Translations under genes and position numbers: made by a program
Assembly: GCA_934617425.1 (NCBI GenBank)
Contig: CAKTUD010000002.1
Location: 235,073-299,072, forward strand
DNA from: an uncultured Eggerthellaceae bacterium
GTDB lineage: Bacteria; Actinomycetota; Coriobacteriia; Coriobacteriales; Eggerthellaceae
DNA length: 64,000 nucleotides
Direction of reading: 5' to 3'
Shown here: piece by piece, positions 53,315 through 61,856 of the stretch
Layout of the letters: the number at the start of each line of letters is the position of its first letter
Numbering within the stretch: the stretch's first letter is position 1
Notes under the pieces: generated by a model
The model's input: the letters and a program-made list of their open reading frames with translations, nothing else
Databases searched by the model: none
What the model was told of the DNA's origin: nothing

Positions 53315-54409
53315 TTAGCGTATATTGCCGTGGATGTCGAACGTGTACACGTTATCCCAATCACGGCGCAGGGCGATGGAAGCCGTGAGGTTTCTGTTGT
53401 CGAAGATTGCCGACCATTGGGTGTTGCTGGTCACGTCCTCGGGGTTGGGTTCTTGCGAAGCGGCTTTGAGAGCTTGCCAGGCCGTGGCGGTTGGCGTTTC
53501 GTTGGCGGGTGCAGCGTCAAGCACGTTCTCGATAGCGATCTGGCGCTCGCGACCGTGGCCGTAGGGGCCGTTCTTTTGGTTGGGCACCACTTTTTCGGCA
53601 TGCATGGCGTAAAAATTAGCGACCGTGCGCACGGGCGTTATGGTCAGGCATCGATTGGGATCGTCGCAGTCGTATTCGACGACGCAGCCGTCGCCCGTGG
53701 CGTCGGTGATATAGAAATGGTAATCGCGCCCGCTGGTGGCGAACATGTCGTAGCTTTCAAGCAAACCGATTGCCTCCTGTGTGCTTGCTGCGCGGTCGAG
53801 CACCAGGCGAATCGCCAGGGGCGTGGAGATAACAGGTTGGCTCGAAAACTGGCGCGTGGGCAGGCTATCGAGCGTGAGCACGGCAATGGAGACGCCGGCT
53901 TCGTTTACGCCGTCGAGGCAGGCGAAAGGTGCTGCCAAGCAGGCGAAGCGGCTTTTCGGCGAGCAAGCTTTGTCGGCGCCGAGGTTGTTCAGTGCGGCGA
54001 ACCCGATCGATTCGTAGCCGTCGGCGGGCGCGCAGTGCACCATCATGGTCGAGGTGTCCAGCTTGAAGTCGTAATTGCGCCCCATGAGGCTTTTGTCTTT
54101 GGCACTTAACGTAAAAGCGCTGCATCCAAACTGAGGTGCTTGCATGTGCACGGGTGCCAGCGGCAGGGCCTCTTTCAGGATGGCATCGATGTTTTCTTGG
54201 TCGCCCATGACGCCGCGCGCGATGATGCGGTCGAGGTCGTAACGGTAGCGCACATCCATGCGGTAGAGATCGAAAGGCTCGTTTCGGTGCGTTATCTGCT
54301 TTATGGAGGCGATGGTTTCAAGGCGCGTGCCATAGAGCTTGGCGCAGGCGCCTATGCCGGCGACGATGGTGGCGGCTGCAGCGGCTTTCGCGACGGTTGT
54401 TTTCTTCAT
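53315..54409 (-). CDS. Exported Ntn-type amide hydrolase (choloylglycine hydrolase/C45-like)
   Basis: A 364-residue protein with an N-terminal Lys-Lys and hydrophobic segment (about 8-24, AAAAATIVAGIGACAKL), a signal or membrane anchor. The catalytic core starts at Cys96 in QFGCSAFTL, followed by MGRNYDF (Arg111 and Asp114). The Cys-Arg-Asp spacing of 15 and 18 is close to that of bile salt hydrolases (Cys2, Arg18, Asp21). A propeptide of about 95 residues would have to be removed by self-cleavage to free the Cys, as in C45 and acid ceramidase-like enzymes. Possible substrates are bile salts, N-acyl amino acids or beta-lactams. AAAGGAG precedes the ATG at 54409. Confidence 0.82.
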   Translation of the reverse strand: MKKTTVAKAAAAATIVAGIGACAKLYGTRLETIASIKQITHRNEPFDLYRMDVRYRYDLDRIIARGVMGDQENIDAILKEALPLAPVHMQAPQFGCSAFTLSAKDKSLMGRNYDFKLDTSTMMVHCAPADGYESIGFAALNNLGADKACSPKSRFACLAAPFACLDGVNEAGVSIAVLTLDSLPTRQFSSQPVISTPLAIRLVLDRAASTQEAIGLLESYDMFATSGRDYHFYITDATGDGCVVEYDCDDPNRCLTITPVRTVANFYAMHAEKVVPNQKNGPYGHGRERQIAIENVLDAAPANETPTATAWQALKAASQEPNPEDVTSNTQWSAIFDNRNLTASIALRRDWDNVYTFDIHGNIR

Positions 54410-54583
54410 GCAAGCTCCTTTCACTTGGAGGATGCCCGCCAGTCGTGTCTGGTGCTATCTCGCGAGCATGCTTGTGCGATAGGCTCATTTTATCCGAGGT
54501 TTGCCGTTGCGGGCGTGCGGGGCGCATCCGATTCCGAATGGTAACGAAGGGGGCTCGCGGGGTGGGGTGCGGCCACAAACAGC

Positions 54584-54619
54584 GAGGCGGCAGCCGGATT
54601 TTGATCCAGCCGCCGCCTC
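54584..54619 (-). terminator. Hairpin terminator of the lipoprotein gene
   Basis: A 16-bp stem (arms 54584-54599 and 54604-54619) with a four-base loop. On the minus strand all positions pair if two G-U pairs are allowed. The following U tract is poor (GCTGTTTGTG), so termination may be incomplete. Confidence 0.6.
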
Positions 54620-54666
54620 TTTGCGGTGATGCGATTTGATTTTGCCCGTGCGGTCTATGCCTGCGT

Positions 54667-55245
54667 TTATGCGAAGAATGCTTCGTTGACAACCTTGGAG
54701 ATAAGGTCGTCATCGCAAGACCATTCGTCACCGTTTTTCGTGAAAGTTGCCCTTACGGTGCTGGTCTTCGGCTCAGTTTCGGAAATGGCCCGCATCGCGA
54801 GTTCGCCCACTTTGGCGTTGATCTGGTCTTCGTTCATATTGATTATCGAAGTATCTGCTTCGTCAAGCCACTTCAAAGTGATTTCCTCGGCTTTTGCTTG
54901 GGCGTCGATGAACGATTTCGCCGTGATGGTTAGATCGGCTTTTGCGAGATCGTCGTCAACCGTGACGCTTTCGATTTTGTAATCGAAGCCGTCGAAGGCG
55001 GTTTTGAACAGCTCACGCGCGTCGATGCCTACGGCATTGAGGTCGGCGAGGTCGTCTTTGCCTGCGGCGACTATCTCGTCGAGAGTGTCGTCGTCAAGCG
55101 TTTTCACCTGGTCGAGCGTGGTCGTGATTCCCTCGGCGATGACCTCTTCGGCCGACGGGCCCGACGAGCACGCCGTCAAACCCAGGCATGTCGCCATGGC
55201 GAGCGCGCAGATGGCGATCCAAGTTCTGAGTTTGATCCTTTTCAT
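54667..55245 (-). CDS. Putative lipoprotein of unknown function
   Basis: A 192-residue exported protein. A Lys/Arg start (MKRIKLRTW), hydrophobic core and lipobox LTACSS give lipid attachment at Cys26. The mature part is mostly helical and acidic, with repeated Asp/Ala/Leu segments and a C-terminal beta-like part (TSTVRATFTKNGDEWSCDDDL). This layout resembles DUF5105-type lipoproteins of gut Gram-positives, but I am not certain. AAGGAGG precedes the ATG at 55245. It is divergent from the cas operon. Confidence 0.8.
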   Translation of the reverse strand: MKRIKLRTWIAICALAMATCLGLTACSSGPSAEEVIAEGITTTLDQVKTLDDDTLDEIVAAGKDDLADLNAVGIDARELFKTAFDGFDYKIESVTVDDDLAKADLTITAKSFIDAQAKAEEITLKWLDEADTSIINMNEDQINAKVGELAMRAISETEPKTSTVRATFTKNGDEWSCDDDLISKVVNEAFFA

Positions 55246-55388
55246 GATGATTCCTCCTTGTTTGGGGCGCGATGGCGCCTCTTTGCATTGTCGGTAGGGT
55301 AACAAAGAAAACATGACGGGCAATGAGGGTTCGATAGCGCGCCCACTTCATTCGACGGGCGGTAAAAATAGGTGAATGAGGTGGGATT

Positions 55389-55416
55389 TTGCGACAGGAT
55401 GCGCTGGCGCTATCAT
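55389..55416 (+). promoter_or_regulatory. Possible cas operon promoter
   Basis: TTGCGA (55389-55394) and TATCAT (55411-55416) are 16 bases apart. The -10 falls inside the left arm of the hairpin at 55406-55440, so a protein bound there would block it. Confidence 0.4.
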
Positions 55417-55440
55417 TAGCTCGCAGCTAATGATAGCGCC
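55406..55440. repeat. 16-bp perfect inverted repeat upstream of cas3
   Basis: GGCGCTATCATTAGCT (55406-55421) and its exact inverse (55425-55440) are separated by CGC. No T run follows on either strand, so it looks like an operator or leader hairpin rather than a terminator. Confidence 0.85.
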
Positions 55441-55474
55441 TTACGGTTTGTCTAACATACGGAGTAGGAGGTAC

Positions 55475-55510
55475 ATGAGCTGTGATGCGATAACGCATCC
55501 ATTAAACTAA
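55475..55510 (+). CDS. Possible 11-residue leader peptide upstream of cas3
   Basis: An ATG at 55475 preceded by TAGGAGG encodes MSCDAITHPLN and stops at TAA 55508-55510, 66 bases before cas3. The ribosome-binding site is stronger than that of cas3 itself. A 6-bp inverted repeat lies within the ORF. Its translation could influence expression of the downstream operon; the peptide has no recognisable motif. It may be chance. Confidence 0.35.
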   Translation: MSCDAITHPLN

Positions 55511-55576
55511 AGGTGTAGGCGATTCGGGTTACATCGGATTGCTGATTTTGTCTATTGCTGGGGGACAAGGAATTGC

Positions 55577-57796
55577 ATGTTCGTTGCGCATATTTCCGAC
55601 GATAACGAAAGATCTGAATCGGTTAAAGAACACCTTGAAGCGGTTTCCGAAATGGCCGCGCAGTTTGCTGAGCCTTTTGGCGCGTCTTCGTGGGCGCGCG
55701 TAGCGGGCTTGGCGCATGACATTGGTAAATATTCAGAGGCGTTCCAACACAGGATTTTGCACAACGGACCCAAAGTGGACCATTCAACAGCAGGTGCCTT
55801 CGAGCTTAAAAATATGACCGGTGGAGTGCTTTCCTATTGTGTCGCAGGGCATCATGGGGGATTGCCAAACGGGGGCACATTGGTTGACTACGGAGGGTCT
55901 TTGCTTGGCAGGTTGAAAGGTGCGGAACAAGGTGACATACCAAATTATCAGGCATTTCGAAGCGAGTTGATGCTGCCTTCGCCTTCGTCGCCTGCGTTGC
56001 ATACCTTGCCTAAGTCTAACGAAGACGCAGCTTTTACCCTTTCGTTTCTAACGCGCATGGTATTTAGCTGTTTGGTGGATGCCGACTTTCTTTGTACTGA
56101 AGCCTTCGTGGCCGGCAAACAACGCGAGGGCGTGCAAGCAGATTCTCTGCCTGAGCTACGCGAGCGCCTTGAAAAGCACCTGAAAGGTTTCTATCCGCCA
56201 AAAGGTCAGGTCAACGAAGCGCGTTGTGGGATGTTGGACGATTGTTTTGCTGCTGCACAGCAGCGTCCAGGCGTGTTTTCACTCACGGCGCCTACGGGCA
56301 GCGGTAAAACACTAGGATTGCTCAGGTTTGCGCTCAATCACGCATGCTCGGAAGGCTCATCTGCAAATCGTATCATTTGCGCCATCCCGTACATGTCTAT
56401 CATCGAACAAAATGCGGCAGTGTATCGTGATGTGTTGGGCGCAAACAATGTACTTGAGCACCATAGCTCGTTTGATTTTGGCGAGTCTTCTGACTTGGGA
56501 AGCCTGGAAGACCCAAATAGTTTGCGTAATCGCATGAAACTTGCAACGGAAAATTGGGATGCGCCCGTTGTGGTTACGACCAATGTACAGCTGCTCGAGT
56601 CGCTGTTCTCAGCGAAAACATCGCGTTGCAGGAAATTGCACAACATTGCAAATAGCGTCATCGTGCTTGACGAGGCGCAAATGATGCCAATGAAGTTTTT
56701 GCTTCCATGCGTGAAAGCTCTTGCTGAACTGGTGAAAAACTACGGGTGTACCGTGGTGCTGTGCACGGCAACGCAGCCTTGTTTGGATGGCTATTTTCAG
56801 AACGAAGGGCTTGAGGTTAGAGAAATCGCTCACAATCCTACAGCGCTTGCGCAATTGCTCGCCCGCGTGCGCTACCAAAGCGACGGAAGGCTAGAGGATG
56901 AACAGCTTGTAAACGTTTTGCTTGAGCACGACCAGGCACTGTGTATTGTGAACAGCAGAAAACAGGCGCGTTGCCTGTTCGATGGGCTGACGGTGGCCAG
57001 CGGTGTTGAGGGCGTATATCATTTGACTACTATGATGCATCCCACCCACCGTAAACGCGTTTTATCGCAAATAACGCAACGGCTTAAGCAGGGAAAACGC
57101 TGCATTGTCGTGGCTACGTGCTTGGTGGAAGCAGGTGTTGACCTGGATTTTCCTACGGTGTATCGAGCGGTTGCCGGCGTTGACTCTCTTGTGCAAGCGG
57201 CAGGGCGTTGCAATCGTGAGGGAAAGCGCGCTACGCAAGATAGCGTTGTCCATTTGTTTGTCCCGGCAACATCGTATAACGTTCCGTCGGAAGTTGACCA
57301 GCGTTCTAGCGTGGCCCAAAGCGTTTTGCCGGGTTTGCTAGAGGCTTCTGCTAAACCGCTTGACGTTGAAAACGTTGTGCCTGCTTATTTCAATCGGTTG
57401 TACCTGGCAAAGGGGAAAGATGAGCTTGATGCGAAGGCAATCGTGCACCGTCTTTCGCAAAACAATCGGGAAAGAGGCATTGTCATTTTCCCATTTGAAG
57501 ACGTTGGGCATGATTTCAAGCTGATAGAAGAAGGCTCTACGCCTCTTGTTATTCCTTGCGAGGAAAACGCCGAAGTTCTTAATCGCGTTCAAAGCGGTTC
57601 ACTCTCGCGCGGAGACTGGCGGATGCTGTCTCGCTATTCGATTTCGCTTTACGATGGGGATATTCGGGCGCTTGACGCTGCTGGCGCCATTGAGCCGTTG
57701 ACCTCAGACACATACGTTCTTCTTGATGGTGGTTTTTACCGTGATGATGTCGGTCTGGACATCGCACGTGCGGGAGGTGATGCACTGTTCTTGTAA
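55577..57796 (+). CDS. cas3: CRISPR-associated nuclease/helicase Cas3 (type I-C)
   Basis: A 739-residue effector nuclease. The N-terminal HD nuclease domain (about 1-200) has VAGLAHDIGKYSEAFQHRI. The SF2 helicase has Walker A LTAPTGSGKT near residue 240, motif II VLDEAQMMP, motif III CTATQPCL and motif VI QAAGRCNREG. It degrades target DNA after Cascade binding. AAGGA precedes the ATG. It is the first gene of a seven-gene, same-strand operon, with cas5c 63 bases downstream. Confidence 0.96.
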   Translation: MFVAHISDDNERSESVKEHLEAVSEMAAQFAEPFGASSWARVAGLAHDIGKYSEAFQHRILHNGPKVDHSTAGAFELKNMTGGVLSYCVAGHHGGLPNGGTLVDYGGSLLGRLKGAEQGDIPNYQAFRSELMLPSPSSPALHTLPKSNEDAAFTLSFLTRMVFSCLVDADFLCTEAFVAGKQREGVQADSLPELRERLEKHLKGFYPPKGQVNEARCGMLDDCFAAAQQRPGVFSLTAPTGSGKTLGLLRFALNHACSEGSSANRIICAIPYMSIIEQNAAVYRDVLGANNVLEHHSSFDFGESSDLGSLEDPNSLRNRMKLATENWDAPVVVTTNVQLLESLFSAKTSRCRKLHNIANSVIVLDEAQMMPMKFLLPCVKALAELVKNYGCTVVLCTATQPCLDGYFQNEGLEVREIAHNPTALAQLLARVRYQSDGRLEDEQLVNVLLEHDQALCIVNSRKQARCLFDGLTVASGVEGVYHLTTMMHPTHRKRVLSQITQRLKQGKRCIVVATCLVEAGVDLDFPTVYRAVAGVDSLVQAAGRCNREGKRATQDSVVHLFVPATSYNVPSEVDQRSSVAQSVLPGLLEASAKPLDVENVVPAYFNRLYLAKGKDELDAKAIVHRLSQNNRERGIVIFPFEDVGHDFKLIEEGSTPLVIPCEENAEVLNRVQSGSLSRGDWRMLSRYSISLYDGDIRALDAAGAIEPLTSDTYVLLDGGFYRDDVGLDIARAGGDALFL

Positions 57797-57859
57797 CGAA
57801 CTTTCGCACAACGCAAACACACGGTTGAAGGGCCGTGCATTTCGGAAAGGAGGTTTGGC

Positions 57860-58522
57860 GTGTCATTTGGTTTCAGCATTGAAGCATGGGGCGACAGAGC
57901 GCTTTTCACGCGTCCTGAGCTTAGCGTCGAACGTGTAACGTATGACGTTATAACTCCAAGCGCTGCAAGAGGCCTGATAGAAAGCGTGTACTGGCATCCA
58001 GGTCTACGCTATGTCGTCGACCGCATCCATGTGATTAATCCCATCGAGCTCAGTAGCGTTCGGCGAAATGAGGTGAAGGCAAAGGCATCGGCGGCATCGT
58101 TAAAGGCGGCAGTTCTGGGAACGAAAGGTTTACCCTACATCAGCTCCCAGGAGAACATCGTTCAGCGCGCTTCGCTTATTTTGACGGATGTTCGTTACGT
58201 TATTGACGCGCACTTTGTTATGGCTGACCAGGCAAAGCTCGAGGACAACCCCGGGAAGTTCTGCGATATTTTGAAGCGTCGCCTGCGTAAAGGTCAGTGT
58301 TACAGTCAGCCATATTTTGGCTGTAGGGAGTTTGCAGCTAACGTACGCTTACTGGAAGGCGAGCTTCCGTCTGGCGCCTACGACAGCTTGCCCGAACGAG
58401 ATTTCGGCATCATGTTGTACGACATGGATTACGCGAACCCGGAAGACATTGTGCCGATGTTTTATCGCGCAGTCATGCGCAACGGTGTTATAAATGTTGC
58501 GGGAAGCGAGGTGTACCGATGA
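57860..58522 (+). CDS. cas5c: Cas5c (type I-C crRNA-processing endonuclease)
   Basis: A 220-residue RAMP protein. In type I-C it replaces Cas6 and cuts the pre-crRNA repeat, then caps the 5' handle in Cascade. The N-terminus FSIEAWGDRALFTRPELSVERVTYDVITPSAARGLIESVYWHP is typical. The C-terminal half includes CREFAANVRL. The GTG at 57860 has AAAGGAGG upstream. It overlaps cas8c by four bases. Confidence 0.95.
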   Translation: MSFGFSIEAWGDRALFTRPELSVERVTYDVITPSAARGLIESVYWHPGLRYVVDRIHVINPIELSSVRRNEVKAKASAASLKAAVLGTKGLPYISSQENIVQRASLILTDVRYVIDAHFVMADQAKLEDNPGKFCDILKRRLRKGQCYSQPYFGCREFAANVRLLEGELPSGAYDSLPERDFGIMLYDMDYANPEDIVPMFYRAVMRNGVINVAGSEVYR

Positions 58523-60270
58523 TTATCCAATCGTTGGCACGCTACTACAATCAGCTTCTTGATAATCCTGCAAGTGGCATTGCAAAACCCGGGTGGTGCA
58601 CGCGTCAAGTCAAGTATCTGCTTGAGCTTTCACCTCAGGGAGCTTTGCAAGCTGTTATCGCATGCGGAGACGGTAAACATGGCATAGCGAAAATGGTTCC
58701 CGAGCAGATAAAACGTTCCTCTGGCGTCGCGGCGAACTTTCTTTGCGATACGTCTTCCTATTTGCTTGGGGCTGATGCGAAGGGCAAGCCTGAACGCAGC
58801 TTGAAGTGCTTCGAGGTATCAAAAGAACTTCATTGCAGCTTGCTGAAAGATTGCACTGGAGCGGCTGCACAAGCAATTATGAATTTCTATCAGCAATGGG
58901 ACCCTGAGCGCATCGACTTCGAGGCAGTTCCGGGGCTTTCTGATGAAGGTATTCTTGCCGGCGGAAACATATCGTTCTGTCTTGCGGATGGCTCGTCATG
59001 GCACGAGGCTTGCGAAGATGCGGAAATGCGAGCCATTTGGGACAATCGTCGCTCTGATGAAGACGAACAGCCTGAAATGGTGTCTCTTGCAACGGGCGAA
59101 AAAGCCCCGGTTGCTCGTTTGCACCCCGCAATTAAGGGGGTGGTTGGCGCTCAATCGTCCGGCGCTTCGCTTGTTGGGTTCAATGCTGAGTCGTTCGAAT
59201 CGTATGGACATACGGGCGAGCAAGGTCGAAACGCGCCTGTTGACGTTAAGAGCACTCAGGCTTACGCAACTGCATTGAACTATCTGCTTAGCAATCGCCA
59301 GCATCATGGTCGTCTTGGAGATACCACGGCAGTTTTCTGGTCGTCTTCGCAGGCGTCTGATGAGGGGAATTGCTCCGTTCTTGCCCTTGCTTTAGGTTTC
59401 GCTTCAGCTGATGATGGAAATTCCCAGGCTCAAAATCAGCAAAACCTAAAAGCCGTTATGGATAGGTTGGCAGCGGGGAAAATGGTCGATGTTGACAACG
59501 TTTCGTTTGGAGATGAATTTTTCCTGCTTGGCCTAGCGCCGAATGCAGCTCGCCTATCTGTGCGCTTTTTCCTGCATGACTCGTTTGGCGAGATGATGCA
59601 CCATGTCGCGGACCATTATCGCATCACCGAGGTGGCCCATGGACCGCAAGAGCTTCCCTTCGTTTCCCCGTATTGGCTTCTGAATAGTCTCGAGAATCCT
59701 AATTCCAAGAAGCCAACTATCAGCTTGCAGCTGAGCGCTCCTCTTATGCAGGCTATTTTGCAGGGTGGGCGCTACCCCGAAGCAATGTATGAGAACGTTT
59801 TGCTGCGCGTGCGTGCTACGAAAACGGTGAAACGAGAACACGCGGCGATTATCCGGGCGCATTTGATTAGAAACACGAAAAAGAGCGAAAGCGAGGTTAC
59901 CGTGAACGTGAATACCGAAAACAAAGACGCTGCATATACGCTTGGGCGTGCGTTTTACGTGCTCGAGCAAATTCAGGAAGCGGCAAACGGGAAGGCAACC
60001 ATTGCCGACAGGTATTTGAGTGCCGCGTGCTCAACTCCGGCAACAACGTTTCCTGTTCTGCTGAAGCTAAGCGTTGCCCATTTGGCCAAGCTGTCTCGCG
60101 ATAATCCTGGTTTGGGCGTTTATCTTGAGAAGCAGCTGGGAGAGCTGCTGGTGTTGCAAGGATCTGATTTTCCCAAGCGTTTGTCGCTCGTAGACCAAGG
60201 CAGCTTTTTGCTGGGTTATTACCAGCAAAAACAGGCTCGCTACCAAAAGAAAGATCAGCAGGACGCGTAA
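58519..60270 (+). CDS. cas8c: Cas8c (Csd1), large subunit of type I-C Cascade
   Basis: A 583-residue large subunit that recognises the PAM and, in I-C systems, also yields a small subunit (Cas11c) from an internal start. The N-terminus MIIQSLARYYNQLLDNPASGIAKPGW and segments such as NFYQQWDPERIDF, FNAESFESYGHTGEQGRNAPVDVKSTQAYATALNYLL and DTTAVFWSS follow the Csd1 family. The last 130 residues, mostly helical, are where the internal Cas11c would lie. It overlaps cas5c by four bases and precedes cas7c by 27. Confidence 0.95.
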   Translation: MIIQSLARYYNQLLDNPASGIAKPGWCTRQVKYLLELSPQGALQAVIACGDGKHGIAKMVPEQIKRSSGVAANFLCDTSSYLLGADAKGKPERSLKCFEVSKELHCSLLKDCTGAAAQAIMNFYQQWDPERIDFEAVPGLSDEGILAGGNISFCLADGSSWHEACEDAEMRAIWDNRRSDEDEQPEMVSLATGEKAPVARLHPAIKGVVGAQSSGASLVGFNAESFESYGHTGEQGRNAPVDVKSTQAYATALNYLLSNRQHHGRLGDTTAVFWSSSQASDEGNCSVLALALGFASADDGNSQAQNQQNLKAVMDRLAAGKMVDVDNVSFGDEFFLLGLAPNAARLSVRFFLHDSFGEMMHHVADHYRITEVAHGPQELPFVSPYWLLNSLENPNSKKPTISLQLSAPLMQAILQGGRYPEAMYENVLLRVRATKTVKREHAAIIRAHLIRNTKKSESEVTVNVNTENKDAAYTLGRAFYVLEQIQEAANGKATIADRYLSAACSTPATTFPVLLKLSVAHLAKLSRDNPGLGVYLEKQLGELLVLQGSDFPKRLSLVDQGSFLLGYYQQKQARYQKKDQQDA

Positions 60271-60297
60271 ATCCCTTTTCGAGATGGAGGCACTATC

Positions 60298-61191
60298 ATG
60301 AGCAATCCAATTTCCAATCGCTACGATTTTGTCGTGTACTTCGATGTAGAAAACGGCAACCCCAATGGGGACCCGGATGCGGGAAACATGCCTCGTGTTG
60401 ACCCTGAATCTGGGTACGGTTTAGTTACGGATGTGTGCCTGAAGCGCAAAATCAGAAACTACGTAGAAACGGTGAAAGAGGGGGAGCCTGGCTTCGAGAT
60501 TTACATCAAAGAGGGCGTGCCGCTTAACACAAGCGATGAGCGTGCGTTTGGGTGCTGCGATGTTAACCCCAAAGAAATCAAGAAGATGAAGAAGGACAAT
60601 CCTGACCTTGACGTAAAGCTGCGCGACTTCATGTGCCAGACGTTTTTTGATGTGCGTACGTTCGGCGCGGTAATGACTACGTTCGTGAAGAACAATCTGA
60701 ATTGCGGTCAGGTTCGCGGCCCCGTCCAGTTGACGTTTGCGCGCAGTATCGACCCTATCATCCCGCAAGAAGTGACTATTACGCGCGTGGCTATCACCAC
60801 TGAAGAAGATGCTGCGAGAAAGGGCACCGAAATGGGCCGTAAGTACATCGTTCCCTATGGCCTGTATCGTTGCGAGGGTTTCGTGTCCGCAAACCTTGCA
60901 CGCAAAACAACGGGATTTTCCGAAGACGACCTTGAACTTTTATGGAACGCCATCATCAACATGTTCGAGCATGATCATTCCGCCGCGCGCGGGAAAATGG
61001 CCGTGCGCTCGCTTATCGTATTCAAACATGCGTCTGAGCTGGGCAATGCGCCCTCGTACAAGCTTTTCGACGCCGTCAGCATCCAGAAGAAGCCCGGCGT
61101 TGAGGCACCTCGTTCGTTCAAGGACTACGAGGACGTTGTTGTTGACGAATCGGCAATCCCGGAAGGCATTGAGGTCATTCGTAAACTGTAG
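60298..61191 (+). CDS. cas7c: Cas7c (Csd2), backbone subunit of type I-C Cascade
   Basis: A 297-residue RAMP protein that forms the crRNA-binding filament. RYDFVVYFDVENGNPNGDPDAGNMPRVDPESGYGLVTDVCLKRKIRNYV at the N-terminus and FDVRTFGAVMTT and VRGPVQLTFARSIDPI further on are the family hallmarks. GATGGAGG precedes the ATG. cas4 follows after eight bases. Confidence 0.97.
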   Translation: MSNPISNRYDFVVYFDVENGNPNGDPDAGNMPRVDPESGYGLVTDVCLKRKIRNYVETVKEGEPGFEIYIKEGVPLNTSDERAFGCCDVNPKEIKKMKKDNPDLDVKLRDFMCQTFFDVRTFGAVMTTFVKNNLNCGQVRGPVQLTFARSIDPIIPQEVTITRVAITTEEDAARKGTEMGRKYIVPYGLYRCEGFVSANLARKTTGFSEDDLELLWNAIINMFEHDHSAARGKMAVRSLIVFKHASELGNAPSYKLFDAVSIQKKPGVEAPRSFKDYEDVVVDESAIPEGIEVIRKL

Positions 61192-61199
61192 GAGCGGGT

Positions 61200-61856
61200 A
61201 TGTATTCGGACGAAGAGTTCCTCGTGCTTTCCGGTATTCAGCACTTCGCTTTCTGTCGAAGGCAATGGGCGCTTATTCATATTGATCAGCGCTGGCAGGA
61301 GAACTATCTGACTGCGTCGGGTCAGGTAGCGCATCAGCGCGCCCATAACGAGGAAATGCGAGAGCGCCGTGGCTCGTTGCTTGTTGTGCGGGGCCTCTTC
61401 GTCCGGTCTAGTGAGCTGGGTCTTTCCGGAATCTGCGACGTTGTGGAATTCCGGAAAGACGCAGGCGGCGTTCCCTTGGCTGGCGAAAAGGACGCGTGGG
61501 TGCCGATTCCCGTGGAATACAAAAGGGGAAGGGTGAAAACCGACGAATGCGATAGGTTGCAGGTTTGCGCCCAGGCTATGTGTTTGGAAGAGATGCTTGG
61601 ATGCGATATCGACAGCGGCTTCCTGTTTTACAAACAAACCCAATCGCGTGAGCCGGTAAGGTTTACGGCACAGCTGCGTGATTCTGTTCGAAATGCTGCT
61701 GACGAAATGCACCGGTTGTTCCGACGCGGGCACGTTCCGCGCGTTCGCAAAGGAAAACAGTGTGTGGCATGCTCGCTGGCGGAGCAGTGCCTGCCTTCGC
61801 TGCAGCAGCGTTCGGCTGTGTCGTACATCGACGATGCGCTGGGGTGGTCGGAATGA
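61200..61856 (+). CDS. cas4: Cas4 (adaptation exonuclease)
   Basis: A 218-residue RecB-type nuclease with an Fe-S cluster, which selects and trims PAM-bearing prespacers. The first cluster Cys is in HFAFCRRQWAL (near residue 19). The nuclease motif appears as PVEYKRGRVK. The C-terminal cysteines are in KGKQCVACSLAEQCLPSL. It overlaps cas1 by four bases (ATGA), which couples translation of the adaptation genes. Confidence 0.96.
   Translation: MYSDEEFLVLSGIQHFAFCRRQWALIHIDQRWQENYLTASGQVAHQRAHNEEMRERRGSLLVVRGLFVRSSELGLSGICDVVEFRKDAGGVPLAGEKDAWVPIPVEYKRGRVKTDECDRLQVCAQAMCLEEMLGCDIDSGFLFYKQTQSREPVRFTAQLRDSVRNAADEMHRLFRRGHVPRVRKGKQCVACSLAEQCLPSLQQRSAVSYIDDALGWSE

Larger units (their letters stand above)
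55246..55576. other. Intergenic region between the lipoprotein gene and cas3 (331 bases)
   Basis: It carries the 16-bp hairpin at 55406-55440, a possible promoter at 55389-55416, and an 11-codon ORF with a strong ribosome-binding site at 55475-55510. A short IR, GATGCG with CGCATC (55484-55499), lies within that ORF. The rest shows no gene. Confidence 0.6.
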
